A stretch of 64,000 nucleotides of DNA from Gammaproteobacteria bacterium (GCA_021773235.1 JAJFKL010000030.1:1-64000), one strand, 5' to 3'; positions 53,609 to 63,083 are shown, counted from the stretch's first letter. Notes: generated by a model not told the origin, from the sequence alone. Numbers and translations are program-made.

Positions 53609-54664
53609 ATGGATATAACACCTTATTTAAAACTGATGGTTGAAAAAGATGCCTCCGATCTTTTTTTGACGACCAACTCCCCAATCAAGGTCAAGATTGA
53701 AGGCAAGGCCACTCCGGTAGGCAAGACGGTATTAACTGCTGATCTGACCCAGGCCGCAGCCTACGCAATAATGAATGATCACCAAAAAAAGACTTTTGAA
53801 GAAACAATGGAATGTGACTTTGCTATTCCTCTGGAGGATAAAGCCCGGTTCCGGGTCAATGTCTTTCGCCAAAGAGGTGCAGTTGGTATGGTCCTACGCC
53901 GCATTCCGAATGAAATTCCGACCACAGAACAGCTTGGTGTTCCTGATATATTAAATGAACTTATTGAGAACAAGCGAGGACTGATCCTGATGGTTGGAGG
54001 AACCGGTTCCGGTAAGTCGACCACCCTGGCGGCGATGATCAATCATCGTAATACTACTATGTCGGGGCATATATTAACCATCGAGGACCCGGTCGAATTC
54101 AGTCATCCAAATATCAAGTCTCTACTTAATCAACGCGAGGTCGGTGTAGATACGCAGTCTTATGCGAACGCACTGAAGGCCTCTCTTCGTGAAGCACCAG
54201 ATGTGATTTTAATCGGTGAAATTCGAGACAGGCTAACTATGGAGGCTGCACTTGAGTTATCTAATACTGGCCATCTGGCAATATCCACCTTGCACGCGAA
54301 TAATGCGAACCAGGCCATGGAACGCGTGATTAATATGTTTCCACAGGATTACCATAAGCAATTATTTATGGACTTGTCATTGAATGTTCGAGCAATAATT
54401 TCGCAACGATTGGTATTGGCAGTTGATGGAAAACGGTGTGCAGCGATTGAGATCCTGATTAATACGCCACATATAGCAGAACTTATTCTCAAGGGTGAGA
54501 TAGATGAAATTAAGGAGGCCATGGATTCAAGTGGACAAAGAGGCATGCAGACTTTTGATCAGGCGCTATTAAATTTATATAAAGAAGAGCGTATAGACTT
54601 GGAGGAAGCATTGAGAAATGCCGACTCAAGAACCAATCTTGAGAATAAGATTAGTTTTGGTTAA
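53609..54664 (+). CDS. third PilT/PilU-family retraction ATPase
   Basis: Another retraction-type ATPase of 351 residues: Walker A VGGTGSGKST (129-138), IEDPVEFSHPNIKSLLNQRE, Walker B DVILIGEIRD and LHANNANQAMERVINMFPQD. It is closer to PilU than to PilT over the nucleotide-binding part (VGGTGSG, LHANN) but lacks the long PilU tail. An intact third gene directly after pilT-pilU is less common; specialised retraction or surface sensing is possible. A terminator follows. Confidence 0.88.
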   Translation: MDITPYLKLMVEKDASDLFLTTNSPIKVKIEGKATPVGKTVLTADLTQAAAYAIMNDHQKKTFEETMECDFAIPLEDKARFRVNVFRQRGAVGMVLRRIPNEIPTTEQLGVPDILNELIENKRGLILMVGGTGSGKSTTLAAMINHRNTTMSGHILTIEDPVEFSHPNIKSLLNQREVGVDTQSYANALKASLREAPDVILIGEIRDRLTMEAALELSNTGHLAISTLHANNANQAMERVINMFPQDYHKQLFMDLSLNVRAIISQRLVLAVDGKRCAAIEILINTPHIAELILKGEIDEIKEAMDSSGQRGMQTFDQALLNLYKEERIDLEEALRNADSRTNLENKISFG

Positions 54665-54685
54665 TAAAAAATAAAATTCAGCTAT

Positions 54686-54711
54686 AAAAAAGGGGCTATA
54701 TGCCCCTTTTT
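54686..54711 (+). terminator. rho-independent terminator of the pilT operon
   Basis: aaaaaggggc - tata - tgccccttttt: GC-rich stem with a T-run directly after it. Confidence 0.88.
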
Positions 54712-54783
54712 GCTTTAATAAAACCAGAAAGTTGCCGATAGAAGGTGTATAGATATCGTTAATTCAGGGTTTTGAGGTTTTCA

Positions 54784-55200
54784 TTGAGAGAATTTATCCG
54801 ACATCCTACGTCAGTGCCTTTCCAGCTTGATATGCTGGATGGTGAGATTAATCATGGCATTAATACTTTAAATAATGTCAGTTTTGGTGGTGTCGCTTGT
54901 ATATGTTCTGCGCCTATTAAAGAAGGCACGACGGTTAAAATGAAAATAGAATGTGTTAATCCAAATTTTGAAATAACCGGTAAGGCGGTTTGGTGCCGCT
55001 TAAAAAATGATCTATATGAAATTGGAATAGAGTTTATTGTGAGCAAGGATCAAGTATTTCATCTACGCATGATCGAGCAGATTTGCCATATAGAACATTA
55101 TCGACATGAACTGTTGAAGAATGAAGGTCGAAAAATTGATAGCGAGGAAGCTGCAACAGAATGGATAGAGAAATATGCGGGTAATTTTCCAACGGCATAA
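54784..55200 (+). CDS. PilZ domain protein (c-di-GMP receptor type)
   Basis: About 138 residues. The c-di-GMP-binding signature is present: an Arg-rich start REFIRHPTSVP (RxxxR-type) and NVSFGG (D/N-x-S-x-x-G), followed by VWCRLKNDLYEIGIEFI as the beta barrel. No ATG fits; TTG 54784 lies 5-6 nt after gaggt and is preferred, TTG 54772 is the alternative. A C-terminal helical tail could contact a partner. Located after three pilus-retraction ATPases, so a link to motility or surface behaviour is plausible. Confidence 0.82.
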   Translation: MREFIRHPTSVPFQLDMLDGEINHGINTLNNVSFGGVACICSAPIKEGTTVKMKIECVNPNFEITGKAVWCRLKNDLYEIGIEFIVSKDQVFHLRMIEQICHIEHYRHELLKNEGRKIDSEEAATEWIEKYAGNFPTA

Positions 55201-55212
55201 ACAAACAATATT

Positions 55213-56838
55213 ATGGATAAGAAAAAACATATCCCTCTGACAGGGTTTCAAGTACTCAATAGCGCTTCATTAAATAAAGGTACTGCCTTTACTGAAGAAG
55301 AACGTGAGCAATATAACTTGCGCGGACTTTTGCCGCCAAAAGTTGTCTCATCTGAAACGCAATTGAAAAGAACACTCAATAATCTACGCCGGACGCATGA
55401 TGATATAGAAAAATATATTTTCCTAACCGCATTGCAGTCACGGAATGAACGCTTGTTTTATAGGCTAGTGATTAATCATATCGAAGAAGTCATGCCTTTA
55501 ATCTACACACCAACCGTTGGTCAGGCGTGTAAGGAATATGCGCATTTGTACCGTAGGCCAAGGGGTATGTATATCACCGCAAATGACAAAGGTGACATCA
55601 AAGAGATATTAAATAATTGGCCCTATAAGGATATCAAAGTCATCGTTGTAACTGATGGTGAACGTATACTAGGCTTAGGTGACTTGGGTGCTAATGGTAT
55701 TGGGATACCAATAGGAAAATTAGCTTTGTATGTTGCCTGTGCTGGTATCCCACCGCATCAATGCCTACCCATTATGCTCGATGTCGGCACCAACAATGTT
55801 GAGTACTTGCACGATGACTTCTATCTTGGTTTAGCTCAAAGCCGAATAACCGGTGATGAGTATAATGATTTTGTCGATGAATTTGTTCAGGGCGTAAAAG
55901 AAGTCTTTCCACAAGCCTTGATTCAGTTTGAAGATTTTCTAACACCCAATGCGTACACCCTATTAAATAAATATCGCGATGAAGTGCTTTGTTTTAATGA
56001 TGATATTCAAGGTACTGCAGGTGTTGCTCTAGCAGGCGTGTATGCAAGCACGCGAATTTCAGGATTAAATTTCAAAGACATGAAGATCATGTTTCTGGGT
56101 GCAGGTTCCGCAGCAACGGGTATAGCAGATTTATTATGTTATGCCCTGCAGCAAGAGGGTTTGTCAGAAGAAGAAGCTAGAGAACGATTATGGTTTGTTG
56201 ATGTAGAAGGCCTCGTTGTAAAAGGCCGTAAGGGATTGATGTCGCATAATAAACCTTATATGCATGAGCATGAACAACTTGGATTTATCGATGCGATTAA
56301 TGATATCAAACCCAATGTATTGATAGGCGCAACAGGTGCCCCGAATACCTTTACGCGAGGTGTCATTGAGGCTATGTCCAGTGTAAACGATCGACCAACG
56401 ATCTTTGCGCTTTCCAATCCCACCTCGCGTGCTGAATGCACCGCGTTAGAAGCCTATGAATGGAGTCATGGCAAAGTCATCTTTGCCAGTGGCAGCCCGT
56501 TTCCTGCACTCGATTATGAAGGTAAGAAGTACACGCCGGGACAGGGTAATAATGTCTATATTTTTCCAGGGATTGGCCTTGGTACAATAATTAGCAAAGC
56601 ACTCGTTATTACTGAAGATATGTTTTTGGTTGCGGCAAGAAAATTGGCAGAACAAGTTAATCAGGAAGACCTTGATAAAGGCATGATCTACCCGCCATTA
56701 AATACCATACGCGAAGTCTCATACAATATAGCCTTGGCCGTTGCTGAAGATGCCTATGAATCAAAGGTTACAGACTCTGAAAGGCCTGATGATCTGGAAG
56801 AGAGGATTAGGAACTATATGTATGACCCAGACTATTAA
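55213..56838 (+). CDS. maeA: NAD-dependent malic enzyme (oxaloacetate-decarboxylating)
   Basis: Oxidatively decarboxylates malate to pyruvate. Malic-enzyme motifs: YTPTVGQACKEYAHLYRRPR, the NAD(P) fold GAGSAATGIADLLCYAL, FNDDIQGTAGVALAGVYAST and ANPTSRAECTALEAY-like SNPTSRAECT. The 541 residues and lack of a phosphotransacetylase domain place it with MaeA/SfcA rather than MaeB. It starts 12 bp after the PilZ gene, possibly cotranscribed by chance proximity. Confidence 0.93.
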   Translation: MDKKKHIPLTGFQVLNSASLNKGTAFTEEEREQYNLRGLLPPKVVSSETQLKRTLNNLRRTHDDIEKYIFLTALQSRNERLFYRLVINHIEEVMPLIYTPTVGQACKEYAHLYRRPRGMYITANDKGDIKEILNNWPYKDIKVIVVTDGERILGLGDLGANGIGIPIGKLALYVACAGIPPHQCLPIMLDVGTNNVEYLHDDFYLGLAQSRITGDEYNDFVDEFVQGVKEVFPQALIQFEDFLTPNAYTLLNKYRDEVLCFNDDIQGTAGVALAGVYASTRISGLNFKDMKIMFLGAGSAATGIADLLCYALQQEGLSEEEARERLWFVDVEGLVVKGRKGLMSHNKPYMHEHEQLGFIDAINDIKPNVLIGATGAPNTFTRGVIEAMSSVNDRPTIFALSNPTSRAECTALEAYEWSHGKVIFASGSPFPALDYEGKKYTPGQGNNVYIFPGIGLGTIISKALVITEDMFLVAARKLAEQVNQEDLDKGMIYPPLNTIREVSYNIALAVAEDAYESKVTDSERPDDLEERIRNYMYDPDY

Positions 56839-56910
56839 AAGCGCATTTTAAGAAGTACCTTTTAAAATATTTATAATATTAATTTCAAAAAGTTTATATA
56901 GACTAACTAT

Positions 56911-58056
56911 ATGAACATATTTAAATCTCGACGACAGTTTTTACAATACGCCATGCTTGGACTAAGTAGTGTGGCAATTCCCTCTCTGGCTAAAACAGAC
57001 AAGCGTAATGCTATTGGCTTAATCAAAGAAACCTGGCTTGATAAAAACCTCAATATCGAAATACCTAAAGGCAGTGTCATTCGTCAAATTGCACAATCAA
57101 GCCTGCCGGTAATTAATAATAAAACGTTTCTTTGGCATAGCGCGCCCGATGGTGGTGCCTGTTTCGCAACAGAAGATGACGGTTGGATCTATGTCTCTAA
57201 CAGCGAAATGAAAAATAAGAAAGGCGGCGTTGGTGCAATCAGATTTAACAATAAAGGTAAGATTGTTGACGCTTATTCCATTCTAAATAATACATCACGT
57301 AATTGTGCCGGGGGTAAGACGCCGTGGAATACATGGTTATCTTGTGAAGAGTCAGGAGACCACGGGCAGGTCTATGAATGTGACCCTACAGGCCAACAAA
57401 CCGCAATAGTTCGACCGGCTATGGGGAGCTTTAACCATGAAGCAGCGGCAGTAGATCCACATAGCGGTTATGTTTATCTAACCGAAGATCTAAGGGATGG
57501 TTGCTTTTATCGCTTCAAGCCAAACAGTAAAAATAACTTATCCGGAGGCACACTTGAAGTTGCGGTGCCAAACAAAAATGTATTGTCATGGAAAAAAATA
57601 GACGACCCCTTAGCACAAACAAAACCGACACGTTACCAAGTGATGGAAGCTGCACGTTTTAAAGGTGGCGAAGGCATTGTTTATCACAACAAGCAGATAT
57701 TCTTTACAACAAAGATCGATAATATTGTTTGGGCATACCATACCCAGACCTATTTAATTTCTAAGGTCTACGATGCAGCCGATTATCAATTACCTTTACT
57801 CTACGGTGTTGATAATATCGAAGTCTCTCAATCAGGTGAACTGTTGATCGCTGAAGACGGTGGCAATATGCAGATCATTGCTTTGGATCATAACTATGAA
57901 CCGCATGTGCTTGTTGATGTCCTCGGACAAGACAGATCAGAGATCACCGGCCCTGCTTTTTCGCCAGATGGTAAACGTTTGTATTTTTCTTCACAGAGAG
58001 GGAAAACAGGTAGAGATAAAGACGGGATAACGTATGAGATTACATTTTCAAATTAA
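56911..58056 (+). CDS. PhoX-like (DUF839) phosphatase family protein
   Basis: 381 residues with a Tat-type signal (KSRRQFLQYAMLGLSSVAIP, 5-24), so probably exported folded. The body has the DUF839/PhoX beta-propeller features: WLSCEESGDHGQVYECDP, GSFNHEAAAVDPHSGYVYLT, EDLRDGCFYRF and a C-terminal GPAFSPDGKRLYFSSQRG. PhoX enzymes are Ca/Fe-dependent alkaline phosphatases; this shorter form may be a relative with another substrate. It supports the phosphate theme but expression control is not visible. Confidence 0.85.
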   Translation: MNIFKSRRQFLQYAMLGLSSVAIPSLAKTDKRNAIGLIKETWLDKNLNIEIPKGSVIRQIAQSSLPVINNKTFLWHSAPDGGACFATEDDGWIYVSNSEMKNKKGGVGAIRFNNKGKIVDAYSILNNTSRNCAGGKTPWNTWLSCEESGDHGQVYECDPTGQQTAIVRPAMGSFNHEAAAVDPHSGYVYLTEDLRDGCFYRFKPNSKNNLSGGTLEVAVPNKNVLSWKKIDDPLAQTKPTRYQVMEAARFKGGEGIVYHNKQIFFTTKIDNIVWAYHTQTYLISKVYDAADYQLPLLYGVDNIEVSQSGELLIAEDGGNMQIIALDHNYEPHVLVDVLGQDRSEITGPAFSPDGKRLYFSSQRGKTGRDKDGITYEITFSN

Positions 58057-58067
58057 AAATACATCAT

Positions 58068-58095
58068 AAAAAAGCCCGGATAAACCGGGCTTTTT
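58068..58095. terminator. bidirectional terminator
   Basis: aaaaagcccgg - ataaa - ccgggcttttt between the convergent PhoX-like and peroxiredoxin genes; A/T runs on both sides serve both strands. Confidence 0.88.
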
Positions 58096-58116
58096 AATAT
58101 TACAGCTGTAAACGAA

Positions 58117-58722
58117 TTATAGACTGCCTTCGTTTTCAGAAAGATAAGCAGCAACGCCATCAGGGCTTGCTTGCATTCCTTTATCTCCTTTATTCCAACC
58201 AGCAGGACAGACTTCGCCATGCTCTTCGTGGAATAAGAGAGCATCAACCATGCGGATCATTTCATCAACGTCACGACCTAAAGGAAGATCATTAACCACC
58301 TGATGTCTGACTACACCATTGGTATCAATCAAGAAAGAGCCACGATAAGCAACTGCGCCATCAGGTGTTTCAACATCATAGTCTTTACAGATGCCGTGCG
58401 TCAGATCAGCGACCAACGGATAAGCAACTTCACCTATACCGCCGTTATTTACTGGCGTGTTACGCCATGCGTTATGGGTAAAGTGAGAATCGATAGAAAC
58501 ACCTATAACTTGAGTATTACGTTTTTCAAATTCAGGGATACGCTTACTAAAAGCGATTAATTCAGATGGGCAAACAAAGGTGAAATCCAATGGATAAAAG
58601 AAGATAACAGCATTCTTGCCTTTAATTTGCTCTTTCAAGTTAAATGCATCAACGATAGTGCCATCGGCTAATACAGCTGGTGCAGTAAAATCAGGCGCTT
58701 CACGGCCAACTAATACAGACAT
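58117..58722 (-). CDS. 2-Cys peroxiredoxin (AhpC/Prx1 type)
   Basis: Thiol peroxidase that reduces hydrogen and organic peroxides. Peroxidatic C51 in FTFVCPSELIAF and resolving C172 in GEVCPAGWN. 201 residues. The GG(V/I)G-type loop (NNGGIGEVAYPL) and the extended C-terminus suggest a hyperoxidation-sensitive typical 2-Cys enzyme. No ahpF next to it, so thioredoxin probably recycles it. cactaatactcctta region upstream gives an aaggag-type Shine-Dalgarno. Confidence 0.93.
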   Translation of the reverse strand: MSVLVGREAPDFTAPAVLADGTIVDAFNLKEQIKGKNAVIFFYPLDFTFVCPSELIAFSKRIPEFEKRNTQVIGVSIDSHFTHNAWRNTPVNNGGIGEVAYPLVADLTHGICKDYDVETPDGAVAYRGSFLIDTNGVVRHQVVNDLPLGRDVDEMIRMVDALLFHEEHGEVCPAGWNKGDKGMQASPDGVAAYLSENEGSL

Positions 58723-58875
58723 TACTAATACTCCTTAGAGATGTTTTATGGGTTTGTGTTGTTAAAGGTAGAGAAACTAATTTGAAAGGAAGCTTATAAT
58801 TACAGTCTCATACTAAATAACGAGACGCATTATTACAGAGTTTGATTGTTATTAGAATAGATCTAAAAAAAGAGA

Positions 58876-58898
58876 TGACTATTTGTCCAGTACAAATA
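58876..58898 (-). terminator. possible terminator of the DksA-like gene
   Basis: actatttg - tccagta - caaatagt: perfect 8-bp but AT-rich stem just beyond the minus-strand stop, followed on that strand by catctcttttttt. Confidence 0.45.
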
Positions 58899-58916
58899 GT
58901 TTGATTAAAGAAGGAC

Positions 58917-59183
58917 TTATCTTAACTGGCTATCTTTACTACCACGGCGATTAATACCGGTGAAGGCAACCTTTTTCTTATCGAGTTCAGATTGGCAATT
59001 AACACAGAAACGAACACCGGGAATGGCTTCTCTGCGTGCTTGCGGAATTTCAGCATCACATTCTTCGCAATGCGTTAAGCTCTCGCCCACAGGCATTTCG
59101 CTACGTGCTTGCTTAATGGCATCTTTGATGCTCGCATCGATTTGTTCTTGAACGGCTCCTTCTGGAGCCCAACCGGTTGCCAT
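58917..59183 (-). CDS. DksA/TraR C4-type zinc-finger protein (YbiI-like)
   Basis: 88 residues with the C4 zinc-finger of the DksA/TraR family: HCEECDAEIPQARREAI followed by VRFCVNCQSELD. It lacks the long DksA coiled coil, so it resembles YbiI-type small members rather than the ppGpp cofactor. The N-terminal helical half (EQIDASIKDAIKQARSEM) replaces the coiled coil. Role unknown, perhaps RNA polymerase binding. Confidence 0.88.
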   Translation of the reverse strand: MATGWAPEGAVQEQIDASIKDAIKQARSEMPVGESLTHCEECDAEIPQARREAIPGVRFCVNCQSELDKKKVAFTGINRRGSKDSQLR

Positions 59184-59304
59184 GTTTTTTCCTATTTAAT
59201 GGTGTTTTGTTGTAATTGGATTATTAAAAGTAGGTTAAATTTGGGGATTGTGCAACTTTGTTGCATGAATTTGGATTATTCAGTTCTTTTTAGCTTAGTT
59301 TTTC

Positions 59305-59516
59305 GTCTGATGACGAGTTACTTTTCTTTGCGTGATCAAAGAAAAGTAACCAAAAGAAAGACCACCCCAATAGCTTGTCCTGGGGATACCCTCATCCTTA
59401 TTCCATTTTAAACGGCCCGCGTATAGACGACGTCCCTGTCGCCAATACGCTTTCGCAACATCCATGTTGCTCAACCATTTAAAATGGAACAAGGACGAGG
59501 CAAGCAATAAGGGGGA
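59305..59516 (+). repeat. dispersed repeat, same family as 42.2 and 46.6 kb
   Basis: cttttctttg - cgtgat - caaagaaaag hairpin, taaccaaaagaaagaccacc, ggggataccc, gcaacatccatgttgctcaa, ending gcaagcaataaggggga. The 59184-59304 stretch before it is only AT-rich promoter-like DNA of the upstream gene. Confidence 0.75.
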
Positions 59517-59599
59517 GATTAACGATTTAGCTAAGGGGCAACGCTTTGCACTGTTCCGTTATGCTTTGCTGAGGAGGTGGGCTGTTATCGGGTTAACTG

Positions 59600-59815
59600 T
59601 GTACGACTGCATGGACGCAGGAGGTAGAGTAATGTCGGGAGCAATTACCGAGGACGCACAGTTAAGTGCATTAGGACAGGATGTCCACATGCGCGACCCG
59701 AATAACAGTACGCCGACGAGGGGAGCCGCTAGGCCAAAGTATCCGGGTGCCTTTCTCTTTGGTTACTTATCTCTTGGGCATGCAAGAGAAAGTAACTCGA
59801 CGTAAAAGGCGAAAA
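59600..59815 (-). repeat. dispersed repeat, inverted partner copy
   Basis: cgactgcatggacgcaggag and gtagag, then cctttctctttggttactta and tctcttgggcatgcaagaga hairpin, agtaactcg. In reverse complement it matches the family. With 59305-59516 it forms a long inverted arrangement. No gene supported across 59184-59856. Confidence 0.7.
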
Positions 59816-59856
59816 CTATTTATAAAGAAAACTAAGAATATAGGGGGGCACACTCA

Positions 59857-60297
59857 TTAGACAAGCCATCCTTTTTTTTCTGCTTTTTTGGTATACCAAA
59901 TCAAAAATGTAGCAACTACTAAGGGCAAAACAATCATCATAATAATTTCGAAAGGGTTAAATTTGATTGTCGTGATCGAAACATTAATTGTATGAATCAT
60001 TGTTACTATGATCCCAAGTAATGAGGCGATAAAGAAATATAATGCAGTTGATTTTCTAAATAGAAGTAATAGACAACCAAGAGATCCAATAATAACGCCA
60101 ATTCCAAAGCCTGCGGTTGCCCATATGGGTCGACCTTCTATGATGGCGCGATGTGTTTCTGGGAATGCAGCAAGGGCTTCTGCGGTTGCATTTATTTGCC
60201 AGAAAAAATTCGCGCTGCCCATAACATTCCAAATTAGCATAAACACACTGATTGCCCAGAAACTCCAGTGAACTTTATTGTTGCTGTTATCGTTCAT
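59857..60297 (-). CDS. orphan inner-membrane protein
   Basis: No named family. About 146 residues with four TM helices: WSFWAISVFMLIWNVMGSAN, AGFGIGVIIGSLGCLLLLF, ALYFFIASLLGIIVTMIHT and FEIIMMIVLPLVVATFLIWY. The N-terminal FW...LIWNxMGxxNFFW motif recurs in small sugar- or stress-related membrane proteins of unknown role. ATG 60297 (MNDNSNNKVHW) has gagaga upstream; the frame runs to 60363. Located downstream of nfsA on the same strand with a small gap. Confidence 0.78.
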   Translation of the reverse strand: MNDNSNNKVHWSFWAISVFMLIWNVMGSANFFWQINATAEALAAFPETHRAIIEGRPIWATAGFGIGVIIGSLGCLLLLFRKSTALYFFIASLLGIIVTMIHTINVSITTIKFNPFEIIMMIVLPLVVATFLIWYTKKAEKKGWLV

Positions 60298-60372
60298 TGT
60301 TTTTCTCTCATATAAATAAATTGATGATTTATATTTTGAATTATCATAAAGGCTCAGACCCAAATAATATTT

Positions 60373-61110
60373 TTACTTTAAAATAAATCCACGGTCTTTT
60401 AGATATGGATTCATATGTGGCCTTGCTTCTTTTACTAGCATGTCTGCGATTTTTTCGCTCCACGCCGTTTCTTTTTTCCCGTTGGTTCTGCTTCGATAGT
60501 ATTCGCGGACTTGTTCGTCGTATTCAGAAATGGCTGTTGTATCGTTATCATCTTGATAGTGGTCAGTTTTTAAAACAACTGATAATGGCAGCCTTGGTTT
60601 CGTTTCCGGGTCTTGTGCGGGATAACCTAGGCACATTCCAAAGACTGGGTAGACTAATTTTGGTAGCTCAAGCAGATCAGAGACTTCTGCAATGTTATTA
60701 CGGATGCCGCCGATATATACACCCTCAATACCTAGTGATTGTGCTGCTGTCAGTACATTTTGGGCAAACAATGCGACGTCCACGGTCGCAGTTATAAACT
60801 GTTCTGTGTAGCCGGCTTCCATTTTACTATTGTGCATATCACAGACTAATTTATGCCGATTCATATCAGCACAAAACACGAGAAATCTAGATGCATGCTC
60901 TACATACGGTTGACCACCGGCTAAGTCGACTAACAGTTTGCGTTTGTTTTTATCTTCAACTTGAATCACGGTGCAGGCTTGGATAAAACTGGATGTCGCT
61001 GCTGCCTGACCACATTTAATCAATTCTTCAAGTACTGTTTGTGGAATAGTCTGGTCGGTAAACTTGCGTACCGAGCGATGCGACTGTAATAAGGTGATGA
61101 CTTCGTTCAT
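60373..61110 (-). CDS. nfsA: oxygen-insensitive NADPH nitroreductase NfsA
   Basis: FMN flavoprotein that reduces nitroaromatics, quinones and chromate in two-electron steps. The 245 residues fit NfsA rather than the shorter NfsB: SHRSVRKFTDQTIPQTVLEE, QACTVIQVEDKNKRK, GIEGVYIGGIRNN and the C-terminal RPHMNPYLKDRGF. The ATG is at 61110. It may share a transcript with the downstream membrane-protein gene. Confidence 0.93.
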   Translation of the reverse strand: MNEVITLLQSHRSVRKFTDQTIPQTVLEELIKCGQAAATSSFIQACTVIQVEDKNKRKLLVDLAGGQPYVEHASRFLVFCADMNRHKLVCDMHNSKMEAGYTEQFITATVDVALFAQNVLTAAQSLGIEGVYIGGIRNNIAEVSDLLELPKLVYPVFGMCLGYPAQDPETKPRLPLSVVLKTDHYQDDNDTTAISEYDEQVREYYRSRTNGKKETAWSEKIADMLVKEARPHMNPYLKDRGFILK

Positions 61111-61178
61111 GATAATTTCTGTATTTCCATTAGTCGACTGTTGTGATGGTAAGGTCTATCTGATTCTGATTGGTATTG

Positions 61179-61256
61179 TTACTGGATTTTTAATATTACC
61201 CGATACAGTTCATGACCGCTTACATAATACTTCTTCTCAAATAGATTAATAAACCC
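61179..61256 (-). pseudogene. C-terminal fragment of a TrmB-like methyltransferase
   Basis: The minus strand reads GFINLFEKKYYVSGHELYRV then ILKIQ stop. It matches 16 of 20 residues of the C-terminal end DFISPFEKKYYDSGHELYRV of the intact TrmB-like gene at 63084-63746, yet the DNA is clearly diverged. No start or upstream part of the gene was found. It lies on the opposite side of the Na/Pi gene in the same orientation. Confidence 0.75.
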
Positions 61257-61371
61257 ATTGAAACCGGCTAATAACAGGTCTTGGTAATTTCATAAGGTTT
61301 ATACTAGTTAATTTCAAAATACTGGTTTATATTTTAATCAATAACATTATTTAGATGATGTCTTATTGCAG

Positions 61372-63033
61372 ATGGAATATTTCAATGCATTGCTAGGTGG
61401 TTTGGGGCTGTTTCTGGTAGGCATATGGTTAATGACCGATGGCTTGAAGCTGGCTGCAGGTGATGCATTAAAATCAATACTGCAAAATTGGACCAAGTCC
61501 CCTGTAAACGGCTTGGTCACCGGGTTTTCAATTACTGCTTTGGTCCAATCCTCAAGCGCAATCACTGTAGCGACGATTGGTTTTGCAAATGCGGGCCTGA
61601 TCAATTTGCAACAGGCTGTCTGGGTTATCTTCGGTAGCAATGTCGGTACGACCATGACCGGATGGATAGTCGCGTTAATAGGTTTCAAGATAAATCTCGA
61701 GGCTTATGCATTACCCCTGATAGGCATAGGCATGATCATTCGCATGACCGGTGGTGAGAGTCGTCGTCTGGCGGTTGGCCAGGCGATACTCGGCTTTGGT
61801 CTGTTCTTTCTGGGTATCAGTGTCTTGAAAGAAACCTTTATGGGGCTGGGGGCAAGTGTACAACTTCCGAGCATGATGGAAGGTGATCTACAAGCCTTGA
61901 TGATCTATCTCTTCATTGGTCTTGTCTTAACAACACTGATGCAATCATCGAGCGCGGCGATTGTGGTTACATTGACTGCCGCAGAAGGCGGCCTGATCCC
62001 ATTGAGTGCGGCGGCGGCCACCGTTATCGGAGCAAACCTGGGGACAACATCAACTGCCTTAATCGCTGTTCTGGGTGCGACACCGACAGCAAAGCGGGTT
62101 GCAGTCTGTCATATATTGTTTAATGTCATCACTGCGGTCATTGCTATTATTATGATGTCGCCGATCTTATGGTTAGTCGCCTGGGTACAATCGTCCTTGA
62201 ATATAGTGCCATCTATTTCTACAACCCTGGCCATATTCCATACAGTGTTTAATATCCTTGGTGTGATCCTGATGTTGCCCCTGGCTAAACGACTGGTGAA
62301 ATTTCTACAGTTACAGTTCATTTCCAGAGAAGAACTTGCCGGTAAGCCGAAATACCTGGATAAAAATGTTATCACCATACCGGCGGTCGCTATCGATGCC
62401 CTGTTTAAAGAGTTAATCAATATTAACGAATTTGCTATTAGCGCAACGACGTCAATACTGAGTCAGGAAGACGCAAACTGTAGCAATCTCGATAAAGATA
62501 CGGGCATTATAGTTAATCTAACGACCGAGGTGGGAAGCTTTATAGCAGGCCTAAGTAAACAGGATCTGTCAGATGACATTGCACATTCGTTACCAGAGAT
62601 GATCCTGATTGCGCAACAATATGTATTGTTAATGGACTTGGCAAAAGATGTTGTCGCCCTGCAAAATAAGATACACGTCTCCGAAGAAGAACAAACCGTT
62701 ATTGAAGCTATGACCAATTTGAGAAAGCTGACAGTGTATACATTAGAAAATACAATCTATAGCGAGGCTGATAAAAAAGATGAGGCCCTGAACAAGGCCT
62801 TTGATGAACTGGAAGATATGTACGAGGGTTTTAAACTGATTGTTTTCAAGGTTGGTGCAAAAGGTAAATTGGGAATGGTAACGGTTGATGCCATAGTACA
62901 TCAGGCCAGCCTTATCAAGCGTATGGGCAAGCTCAGTATTAAATCAATAAGAGGCATGAATAAGATTGCAGAGTTGATGGAGATTACGGTAGAGAAAAAT
63001 GATGATGGAATTGAAGAGGAGGCTGATGCATAA
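61372..63033 (+). CDS. Na/Pi cotransporter family protein with PhoU-like tail
   Basis: Sodium-dependent phosphate importer (PF02690 type). The two inverted QSSS repeats are clear: LVQSSSAITVATIGFANAGL and LMQSSSAAIVVTLTAAEGGL, with about eight TM helices in residues 1-320. A C-terminal PhoU-like helical domain (about 340-553) is present. ATG 61372 (MEYFNALLGGLGLFLVGIWL) is taken; the frame also opens at TTG 61366. It gives the organism a second phosphate uptake route besides the Pit permease at the left edge. Confidence 0.92.
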   Translation: MEYFNALLGGLGLFLVGIWLMTDGLKLAAGDALKSILQNWTKSPVNGLVTGFSITALVQSSSAITVATIGFANAGLINLQQAVWVIFGSNVGTTMTGWIVALIGFKINLEAYALPLIGIGMIIRMTGGESRRLAVGQAILGFGLFFLGISVLKETFMGLGASVQLPSMMEGDLQALMIYLFIGLVLTTLMQSSSAAIVVTLTAAEGGLIPLSAAAATVIGANLGTTSTALIAVLGATPTAKRVAVCHILFNVITAVIAIIMMSPILWLVAWVQSSLNIVPSISTTLAIFHTVFNILGVILMLPLAKRLVKFLQLQFISREELAGKPKYLDKNVITIPAVAIDALFKELININEFAISATTSILSQEDANCSNLDKDTGIIVNLTTEVGSFIAGLSKQDLSDDIAHSLPEMILIAQQYVLLMDLAKDVVALQNKIHVSEEEQTVIEAMTNLRKLTVYTLENTIYSEADKKDEALNKAFDELEDMYEGFKLIVFKVGAKGKLGMVTVDAIVHQASLIKRMGKLSIKSIRGMNKIAELMEITVEKNDDGIEEEADA

Positions 63034-63049
63034 AAATATATAATTCAGA

Positions 63050-63067
63050 TTTCGCCTAAAGGCGAAA
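63050..63067. terminator. hairpin between convergent genes
   Basis: tttcgcc - taaa - ggcgaaa, a perfect 7-bp stem between the Na/Pi and TrmB-like genes. No strong T-run, so rated as weak bidirectional terminator. Confidence 0.5.
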
Positions 63068-63083
63068 CCAATTTAAAGAAAAA

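Noticed and set aside
59109-59805. Several frames of 70-113 residues near 59.1-59.8 kb
   Set aside because: They lie in two inverted copies of the same repeat family and read the repeat itself in different frames.
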